This document shows, one piece after another, positions 5,721-10,915 of a stretch of 10,915 nucleotides of DNA. The position numbers and the translations under genes are program-made. The notes below the pieces were generated by a model that was not told the origin of the DNA, made no database searches, and saw only the letters and a program-made list of their open reading frames with translations. The stretch spans positions 1 to 10,915 of the forward strand of contig JAFVHC010000104.1 of NCBI GenBank assembly GCA_017474705.1, given 5' to 3'. This stretch comes from Bacillota bacterium (GTDB lineage: Bacteria; Bacillota; Clostridia; Lachnospirales; Bianqueaceae). Every line of letters starts with the position of its first letter. Within the stretch, counting starts at the first letter, position 1.

Positions 5721-6431
5721 ATGTTGATCACCTGTGATTTACACATTCATTCTGCGTTATCGCCATGTGCGCTGAATGACATGACGCCCAACAACATCGT
5801 CAATATGGCGCTGCTGGAGGAGCTTACGGCGATCGCAGTAACTGATCATAATTCCTGCGAAAACGCGGAAGCCGCCATGAAAGTCGCATTGGGGACCGGC
5901 CTGGTCGTGATCCCCGGAATGGAAGTACAAACGCGTGAGGACGTACATGTCGTCACGCTGTTTCCGGGCATCGAAGAGGCGAGGGCCATGCAGCAGGCAG
6001 TCTATGATACGCTGCCGCCCATCAAGGCGCCGAAAAAGCAGCTGGAAAAGCAGCTCATCCTGGACGACGATGATGAGATCACAGGATACTGTGACAAGCT
6101 TTTGAACATGTCGTGTTCCTTGTCGGTCGAGGAGGTCTGTGAAAAGGCGCTGGCGCTCGGCGGGATCGCCATTCCGGCGCATATCGACCGCAAAAGCTAC
6201 AGTCTGCTGTCCAGTTTGGGCTTTGTGCCAAAGAACCTGCCGGTCAAAACGCTGGAAGTCTCCATGTTTTCCGACAAGGAGCTCTATGAGCAGCAGTATC
6301 CGCAGTACCGCATCATCACCGATTCAGACGCGCATGAACTGGGTCATATCGGCATGGTGCGCAACACCCTGGACGTGGAAACGGTTTCCGCGCACGGGAT
6401 CATAAAGGTATTAAACACGCAGTACGCATGA
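5721..6431 (+). CDS. PHP-domain metal-dependent phosphoesterase
   Basis: The product has 236 residues and begins almost directly with the PHP fold. Metal-binding motifs in order: DLHIHS (His8, His10), TDHN (Asp42, His43), Glu68 in GMEVQT, His76 in VHVVTL, His154 in AHIDR and DSDAH (Asp203, His205). The full set of PHP ligands appears intact, so the protein is probably an active phosphoesterase in the cytosol using two or three metal ions. The substrate is unknown; relatives hydrolyse nucleotides, histidinol phosphate or act in polymerases. The region 85-140 is an insertion rich in charged residues (ILDDDDEITGY) between metal motifs. A PHP gene in the same position next to hydC is known from the Thermotoga maritima hydrogenase locus, as I recall it. 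It has its own promoter and lies between the regulatory cassette and the structural operon. Confidence 0.85.
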   Translation: MLITCDLHIHSALSPCALNDMTPNNIVNMALLEELTAIAVTDHNSCENAEAAMKVALGTGLVVIPGMEVQTREDVHVVTLFPGIEEARAMQQAVYDTLPPIKAPKKQLEKQLILDDDDEITGYCDKLLNMSCSLSVEEVCEKALALGGIAIPAHIDRKSYSLLSSLGFVPKNLPVKTLEVSMFSDKELYEQQYPQYRIITDSDAHELGHIGMVRNTLDVETVSAHGIIKVLNTQYA

Positions 6432-6458
6432 TAGCTTCTCGTAAGCTGCGGCGGGTGT

Positions 6459-6487
6459 TTAACATACATAATAACCTAAGATATAAA
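6459..6487 (+). promoter_or_regulatory. Candidate promoter of the hydrogenase structural operon
   Basis: TTAACA (6459-6464), 17 bases and TATAAA (6482-6487) look like a sigma-A promoter. The predicted start, near 6494, would fall inside the ribosome site at 6491-6497, so the leader would be almost absent. Either transcription starts a few bases earlier or hydC is mainly expressed from the PHP promoter. Confidence 0.4.
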
Positions 6488-6490
6488 TTC

Positions 6491-6497
6491 AAGGAGG
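6491..6497 (+). promoter_or_regulatory. Ribosome binding site that decides the hydC start
   Basis: AAGGAGG ends 8 bases before ATG 6506. It rules out the in-frame codon at 6428, which would add 26 basic residues with no counterpart in NuoE-like proteins. Confidence 0.8.
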
Positions 6498-6505
6498 TAA
6501 AGGTT

Positions 6506-6988
6506 ATGGGATGCAACGAAAACGGTGCTGACAGAGAGAAATATGCTGAGCTCGATCAGTTTATTGCTTCTTTGCCCACCACAAAGGGAGAGCTGATCCG
6601 CGTGCTGCATCGTGCCCAGGGCATTTTCGGTTATCTGCCGAAAGAAGTCCAGGTCTATGTAGCGAAAAAGCTGGATCTTCCTGTCTCCAAGGTCTACGGT
6701 GTCGTCAGCTTCTATTCCTTCTTCACCATGAAGCCCAAAGGAAAGTATGACGTATCTGTATGTCTTGGTACCGCCTGCTATGTGCGCGGAGCTGACAAGA
6801 TCCTGGAAGCGCTCACCAAGAAGCTCGGTATCGGCGTCGGCGACACGACGGAAGATGCTAAATTCTCACTGCGCACCCTGCGCTGCGTCGGTGCCTGCGG
6901 TCTGGCCCCGGTCGTTATGATCAACAACAAGGTATATGGCCGTGTAACCCCGGATATGGTCGAAGGGATCATTGCCGAGTGCGAATAA
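6506..6988 (+). CDS. hydC: Electron-bifurcating [FeFe]-hydrogenase subunit HydC (NuoE-like)
   Basis: The product has 160 residues, the usual size for HydC. An N-terminal helical part (about 10-75, including the conserved SKVYGVVSFYSFF segment) is followed by a thioredoxin-like [2Fe-2S] domain with ligands Cys86, Cys91, Cys127 and Cys131 (CLGTAC and CVGAC). It corresponds to NuoE of complex I and sits next to the FMN subunit HydB in the soluble trimer HydABC. The cluster is thought to take part in electron transfer around the flavin, where electrons from NADH and ferredoxin are joined or split. It is the first structural gene of the operon, 74 bases after the PHP gene. Confidence 0.93.
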   Translation: MGCNENGADREKYAELDQFIASLPTTKGELIRVLHRAQGIFGYLPKEVQVYVAKKLDLPVSKVYGVVSFYSFFTMKPKGKYDVSVCLGTACYVRGADKILEALTKKLGIGVGDTTEDAKFSLRTLRCVGACGLAPVVMINNKVYGRVTPDMVEGIIAECE

Positions 6989-6989
6989 G

Positions 6990-7011
6990 CGGTTTTCGGT
7001 AAAACCGAAAA
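6990..7011 (+). other. Intergenic hairpin 1 after hydC (two alternative pairings)
   Basis: Two mutually exclusive stems are possible. TTTTCGGT (6993-7000) pairs perfectly with ACCGAAAA (7004-7011) around a three-base loop, and CGGTTTT (6990-6996) pairs with AAAACCG (7001-7007) around a four-base loop. No T-run follows, so it is not a standard terminator. It may protect the hydC transcript end or attenuate the operon. Confidence 0.5.
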
Positions 7012-7019
7012 TAGCTTAA

Positions 7020-7040
7020 CAACAGACCAAGGGTTTGTTG
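7020..7040 (+). other. Intergenic hairpin 2 before the ferredoxin-like gene
   Basis: CAACAGACC (7020-7028) pairs with GGTTTGTTG (7032-7040) through nine pairs, one of them G-U, around a three-base loop. It ends 33 bases before the ATG at 7074 and is not followed by a T-run. With hairpin 1 it forms a tandem structure in the mRNA. Confidence 0.5.
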
Positions 7041-7073
7041 AAAAGCGTTTTCTGAAGAAAGGAAAAGATTCTT

Positions 7074-7469
7074 ATGGTGAAAATTAAGTCTCTTGAAGAG
7101 CTGAAAAGAATCAAAGAGCAGGCACAGAACTCCGTTTCTCTGCGTGTTAAGGGCGACAACATCGAGAACATGATCCAGATCCGTGTCGCTATGGCTACCT
7201 GCGGTATCGCCTCCGGCGCCCGTGAAGTCATGAACGAGTTCGTCGAAGCCCTCGGCGAAGAAAAGATCGATAATGCCGTCGTAACGCAGACCGGCTGCAT
7301 GGGTTACTGCTATGCAGAGCCCACCATCGAGCTGACCATGCCCGGCAAAGATCCGATCATCTATGGTTATGTCGACAAAGCGAAGGTCCACGAGATCATC
7401 GACAAGACCATCAAGCATGGCGAACTGATCGACGGCATCATCAACTCCCAGCATAAGACTATCGAGTAA
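7074..7469 (+). CDS. Thioredoxin-fold [2Fe-2S] ferredoxin-like protein of the hydrogenase operon
   Basis: The product has 131 residues. The ATG is preceded by AAAGGA at 7058-7063. The body matches the thioredoxin-like ferredoxin domain also found at the N-terminus of HydB. Cys43 (ATCGIASGA), Cys75 and Cys79 (TGCMGYC) align with three of the four cluster ligands of that family. The position of the first ligand is Val38, so only three cysteines are available. The cluster may be lost, completed by another residue, or be bound at an interface. Residues 1-30 form a helical extension (KSLEELKRIKEQAQ). Small ferredoxin-like proteins of this type lie between hydC and hydB in many clostridial operons and may be accessory electron carriers or assembly partners. 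It is followed by hydB after 17 bases with a strong ribosome site. Confidence 0.8.
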   Translation: MVKIKSLEELKRIKEQAQNSVSLRVKGDNIENMIQIRVAMATCGIASGAREVMNEFVEALGEEKIDNAVVTQTGCMGYCYAEPTIELTMPGKDPIIYGYVDKAKVHEIIDKTIKHGELIDGIINSQHKTIE

Positions 7470-7486
7470 GGAGGATATTGATATTC

Positions 7487-9280
7487 ATGGCTGATTATAA
7501 ATTTCATATCCTTGTCTGCGGCGGTACCGGATGTCAATCCTCTAACTCCCATGAGATCATGGAGGCATTGAAACAGAACGTTGCAGACGCGGGCATGGCA
7601 GAAGACTGCAAGGTCCTGATGACCGGCTGCTTCGGCTTCTGCGAACAAGGCCCCATCGTCAAGATGCTTCCCGACAATACCTTCTATACCTCTGTCAAGC
7701 CTGAAGACGCGGCTGAGATCGTGGCAGAGCATATCGTCAAAGGACGTAAGGTCCAGCGCCTCCTGTATGTAGATCCTGAAAATGAAGAGCATGTATCCGA
7801 TGCGAAGCATATGGAATTCTACAAGAAGCAGATGCGTATCGCGCTTCGTAACTGCGGTTTCATCGATCCTGAGAACATCGATGAGTACATCGCCCGCGAT
7901 GGTTACGCGGCTTTGGCCAAGTGCCTTACCGAGATGACCCCGGAAGAAGTCATCGAGGAAATGAAGAAGTCCGGTCTGCGCGGACGCGGCGGCGCCGGTT
8001 TCCCGACCGGCCTGAAGTGGCAGTTCGCGCGCGGTTACAAGTCCGACGTCAAGTATGTCGTATGTAATGCCGACGAAGGCGATCCGGGTGCGTTCATGGA
8101 TCGTTCTATCTTGGAAGGTGACCCGAACTCCGTTATCGAAGCTATGGCCATCTGCGGTTATGCCATCGGCGCAAAGTACGGCCGTGTCTATATCCGTGCT
8201 GAGTATCCCCTGGCCATCGACCGTCTGTCCATCGCGATCAACCAGGCGCGTGAATACGGTCTGCTGGGCGACAACATCCTGGGTACCGATTTCTGCTTCG
8301 ATATCGAGCTGATGTTCGGTGCCGGCGCATTCGTCTGCGGCGAGGAAACAGCTCTGATTCACTCCATGGAAGGTCAGCGCGGTGAGCCTACGACCAAGCC
8401 TCCGTTCCCGGCAGAGAGCGGTTTCTGGAACCAGCCGACTAACGTCAACAACGTTGAGACCTGGGCCAATGTTCCTGTGATCTTCCTGAAGGGTGCTGAC
8501 TGGTTCCGTTCCATCGGTACCGAGAAGAGCCCCGGAACCAAGGTCTTCGCTCTGGCCGGCAAGATCAACAACGTTGGTCTGATCGAAGTTCCCATGGGCA
8601 CCACGCTGCGTGAAGTCATCTACGAGATCGGCGGCGGCATCAAGAACGGCAAGAAGTTCAAAGCTGTCCAGACCGGCGGTCCTTCCGGCGGATGCCTGAC
8701 CGAGAAAGATCTGGATACCCCGATCGATTTCGATAACCTGGTCGCTAAGGGATCCATGATGGGTTCCGGCGGTATGATCGTTATGGACGAAGACGACTGC
8801 ATGCCTGCTGTCGCGAAGTTCTACCTGGAGTTCACCCAGGAAGAGTCCTGCGGTAAGTGCACACCGTGCCGCGTCGGTACGACCCGTCTGTCCGAACTGC
8901 TGACCGATATCACGAACGGCAAAGGCACGCTGCAGCATCTGGAAGAGCTGAAGCGCCTTTCCGAAGTCATCCGCGACACCGCTCTGTGCGGCCTTGGCCA
9001 GACAGCTCCGAACCCGGTCCTGTCCACGCTGAGAACGTTCGAAGATGAATATATCGCACATGTTACCGAAAAGACCTGCCCGGCAGGCAAGTGCCAGGCG
9101 CTCTTGAAGTATGAGATCATCGCTGATGCATGTAAGGGCTGCACCCTGTGCGCACGTAACTGCCCGGTCGGCGCCATCTCCGGTACCGTCAAGAATCCGC
9201 ATGTGATCGACCAGTCGAAGTGCATTAAGTGTGGCGTTTGCATGAACAACTGCCGCTTCAATGCGATCGTAAGGCATTAA
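7487..9280 (+). CDS. hydB: Electron-bifurcating [FeFe]-hydrogenase subunit HydB (NuoF-like, FMN and NAD binding)
   Basis: The product has 597 residues. ATG 7487 is preferred to the in-frame TTG at 7478, which is only 3 bases from the ribosome site AAGGAGG (7468-7474); the spacing to the ATG is 12. Domains in order: thioredoxin-like [2Fe-2S] domain (Cys11, 16, 48, 52), NuoF core with FMN loop GLRGRGGAGFPTG (163-175) and NADH region with ADEGDPGAFMDR (195-206), [4Fe-4S] site SCGKCTPC plus CGLGQ (Cys455, 458, 461, 501), a CPAGKC motif (531-536) in the linker that in related enzymes lies near a zinc site, and a two-cluster ferredoxin domain (Cys549, 552, 555, 559 and Cys579, 582, 585, 589). HydB carries the flavin at which NAD and ferredoxin exchange electrons in HydABC. 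All cluster ligands look intact. Arginine codons are almost all CGT or CGC, a sign of high expression. Confidence 0.95.
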   Translation: MADYKFHILVCGGTGCQSSNSHEIMEALKQNVADAGMAEDCKVLMTGCFGFCEQGPIVKMLPDNTFYTSVKPEDAAEIVAEHIVKGRKVQRLLYVDPENEEHVSDAKHMEFYKKQMRIALRNCGFIDPENIDEYIARDGYAALAKCLTEMTPEEVIEEMKKSGLRGRGGAGFPTGLKWQFARGYKSDVKYVVCNADEGDPGAFMDRSILEGDPNSVIEAMAICGYAIGAKYGRVYIRAEYPLAIDRLSIAINQAREYGLLGDNILGTDFCFDIELMFGAGAFVCGEETALIHSMEGQRGEPTTKPPFPAESGFWNQPTNVNNVETWANVPVIFLKGADWFRSIGTEKSPGTKVFALAGKINNVGLIEVPMGTTLREVIYEIGGGIKNGKKFKAVQTGGPSGGCLTEKDLDTPIDFDNLVAKGSMMGSGGMIVMDEDDCMPAVAKFYLEFTQEESCGKCTPCRVGTTRLSELLTDITNGKGTLQHLEELKRLSEVIRDTALCGLGQTAPNPVLSTLRTFEDEYIAHVTEKTCPAGKCQALLKYEIIADACKGCTLCARNCPVGAISGTVKNPHVIDQSKCIKCGVCMNNCRFNAIVRH

Positions 9281-9302
9281 GAAAGGAGCGACTTGAAATC
9301 TC

Positions 9303-10915
9303 ATGGCTGAAAATATGATCAATGTGATTATCGACGGCATGGAGGTCGAAGTTCCTCAGGGCAGCACGATCCTGGATGCTGCCGAAGCCGTTGGAGTTTA
9401 TATCCCCACCCTCTGTCATATGAACATGGAGAAGCTCGGTATGGTCAACAAGCCGGCTTCCTGCCGTATCTGCGTGGTCGAGGTCGAGAAGCGCCGCAAC
9501 CTGGCGCCTGCCTGCGCAACGCCTGTGACCCCCGGTATGGTCGTTCATACCAACACCAAGAAAGTTCTGGAAGCACGCCGCACCATCATGGAGCTCATGC
9601 TTTCCGATCATCCAAAAGACTGCCTGACCTGCGAAAAGTCCGGCGACTGCGAGCTGCAGGCTCTGGCCGAGACCCTGGGCATCCGCAAGATCAACATCAC
9701 CGGCACGTCCATGTCTCAGGTCCCGGTTGACGAGTCCGTCGCGATCGTCCGCGATATGACCAAGTGCATCATGTGCCGCCGCTGCGAGACCGCCTGCAAC
9801 AAGGTCCAGTCCGTCGGCGCTCTGTCCGCTGTCAACCGTGGCTTCCCGGCATACGTCGGCACCTCCTTCGAGGCACCTCTGGATCAGACCGTCTGCACCT
9901 TCTGCGGACAGTGCGTACAGGTTTGCCCGGTCGGCGCTCTGCAGGCTAAAGACAACACCTGGAAGGTCATCGAAGCGATCAACGATCCGACCAAGACCGT
10001 CGTCGTCAACACCGCTCCTTCCGTCCGTGTCGCTCTGGGTGAAGAGTTCGGTTACGAGCCCGGCACCAGCGTCACCGGCCAGATGGCAGCCGCGCTGCGC
10101 AAGATCGGTTTCGACTATGTCTACGATACCGACTTCGCCGCTGACATGACCATCATGGAAGAGGCCGCCGAGCTGGTCGATCGTCTGACCAAGTTCCTCA
10201 AGGGCGAAGAAGTCGCGCTTCCGCTGATGACTTCCTGCTGCCCGGCATGGGTCCGTTTCATCGAGACACAGTATCCGGAATTCCTGGCTCTGCCGTCTTC
10301 CGCACGTTCTCCGCAGGCTATGTTCGGCGCGATTGCCAAGGCTTATCTGGCTCCGAAGCTGGGTATCGACCGCAAGGATCTGATCGTCGTATCCGTCATG
10401 CCTTGTATCGCCAAGAAGTATGAAGCTTCCCGTCCGGAACTGGGCGTCGATGGCGATCCTGATACCAACATCTCCATCACCACCCGTGAGCTTGCTTCCC
10501 TGATCAAGCAGATGAACATCGATCTGTTCGACATGGAAGAGGAAGATTTCGACGATCCGCTGGGCGAATCCACCGGTGCTGCTGTTATCTTCGGTAAGAC
10601 CGGCGGCGTTATGGAAGCTGCTCTGCGTACCGCTTATGAGTGGATCACCGGCGAGACCCTCGAGGATGTCGAGTTTGCTGATGTCCGTGATGCAGCGTAT
10701 GGTGTCAAAGTCGCGCATCTGAACATTGCCGGTACCGATCTGAACGTCGCCATTTCTTCCGGTCTGGCGAATGCTCGTGCCATCATGGAAGAGATCAAGG
10801 CCGGCAACCCGAACAACTACCATGCGATCGAGATCATGGCATGCCCGGGTGGCTGCGTCGATGGCGGCGGTCAGCCGTATCATCATGGCGATGAGGAAGT
10901 CATCTTTGCCCGTCG
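9303..10915 (+). CDS. hydA: Electron-bifurcating [FeFe]-hydrogenase catalytic subunit HydA (3' end outside window)
   Basis: 537 residues are visible and the frame is open at the window end. ATG 9303 follows AGGAG (9284-9288) at an unusually long 14 bases. Domains in order: NuoG-like [2Fe-2S] (Cys38, 54, 57, 71), His-ligated [4Fe-4S] (His103, Cys107, 110, 116), two ferredoxin clusters (Cys155, 158, 161, 165 and Cys198, 201, 204, 208) and the H-cluster domain. L1 is TSCCPAW (Cys312 as proton shuttle, Cys313), L2 is MPCIAKK (Met366, Cys368) and L3 is MACPGGC (Met512, Cys514, Cys518). All catalytic residues are present, so this is a functional group A enzyme that makes or oxidises H2. By comparison with clostridial enzymes about 50 residues are missing at the C-terminus, or more if an extra C-terminal domain is present as in Thermotoga. 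It is cotranscribed with hydB, 22 bases apart. Confidence 0.95.
   Translation, partial: MAENMINVIIDGMEVEVPQGSTILDAAEAVGVYIPTLCHMNMEKLGMVNKPASCRICVVEVEKRRNLAPACATPVTPGMVVHTNTKKVLEARRTIMELMLSDHPKDCLTCEKSGDCELQALAETLGIRKINITGTSMSQVPVDESVAIVRDMTKCIMCRRCETACNKVQSVGALSAVNRGFPAYVGTSFEAPLDQTVCTFCGQCVQVCPVGALQAKDNTWKVIEAINDPTKTVVVNTAPSVRVALGEEFGYEPGTSVTGQMAAALRKIGFDYVYDTDFAADMTIMEEAAELVDRLTKFLKGEEVALPLMTSCCPAWVRFIETQYPEFLALPSSARSPQAMFGAIAKAYLAPKLGIDRKDLIVVSVMPCIAKKYEASRPELGVDGDPDTNISITTRELASLIKQMNIDLFDMEEEDFDDPLGESTGAAVIFGKTGGVMEAALRTAYEWITGETLEDVEFADVRDAAYGVKVAHLNIAGTDLNVAISSGLANARAIMEEIKAGNPNNYHAIEIMACPGGCVDGGGQPYHHGDEEVIFAR

Noticed and set aside
6433..6447. Hairpin AGCTT-ctcgt-AAGCT after the PHP gene as a terminator
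   Set aside because: The stem is only 5 bp and no T-run follows, so termination before hydC is not supported.
7015..7042. Possible Rex operator (TTAACAA and TTTGTTGA half sites)
   Set aside because: Rex sites have the order TTGTTAA then TTAACAA with a short spacer. Here the order is reversed and the spacing is too long; the symmetry is better explained by hairpin 2.
7367..9340. Long open frame of 657 codons on the - strand opposite hydB
   Set aside because: hydB on the + strand has full domain support. The antisense frame has no recognisable motif and no start signals.
9258..10886. Long open frame of 542 codons on the - strand opposite hydA
   Set aside because: Shadow of hydA; no domain, no ribosome site.

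Overview
This window is chromosomal DNA from a fermentative anaerobic bacterium, most likely a moderately GC-rich member of the Bacillota (Clostridia or a related class). The pointers are strong AGGAGG-type ribosome sites, sigma-A-like promoters with extended -10 boxes, and an electron-bifurcating [FeFe]-hydrogenase operon in the arrangement known from Clostridia and Thermotoga. I cannot name the species.

Left part (1-2446): the 3' end of an MFS transporter gene on the + strand meets a two-gene operon on the - strand (a membrane-anchored TPR protein with a TTG start, then an alpha/beta-hydrolase) at a shared bidirectional terminator near 506-530. Bases 2447-2605 hold two divergent promoters.

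Middle part (2606-5618): five tightly packed + strand genes. They encode a DRTGG-like protein with several cysteines, a small GHKL ATPase of RsbW type, an [FeFe]-hydrogenase-like iron-sulfur protein, a second DRTGG-like protein, and a second, longer GHKL ATPase. The hydrogenase-like protein keeps the four cysteines that bind the H-cluster, but its proton-shuttle cysteine is replaced by alanine and both pocket methionines are replaced. This looks like a sensory, non-turnover relative of HydA inside a signalling cassette. No response regulator, sigma factor or phospho-acceptor histidine domain is visible. A PHP-domain phosphoesterase gene (5721-6431) follows with its own strong promoter and an operator-like dyad just after the predicted transcription start.

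Right part (6506-10915): the structural hydrogenase operon. It holds hydC (NuoE-like, [2Fe-2S]), a small thioredoxin-fold ferredoxin-like protein with three instead of four cluster cysteines, hydB (NuoF-like, FMN, NAD and iron-sulfur clusters) and hydA (catalytic H-cluster subunit, cut by the window end). HydABC couples H2 formation to simultaneous oxidation of NADH and reduced ferredoxin, or the reverse. Two stable hairpins lie between hydC and the small ferredoxin gene. Arginine codon use in the structural genes avoids CGG, unlike the upstream regulators, which fits high expression.

Taken together, I infer that the five-gene cassette plus the PHP protein senses H2 or redox state and adjusts hydrogenase expression or activity. 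The mechanism is not evident from sequence and appears to be the least described part of the window.
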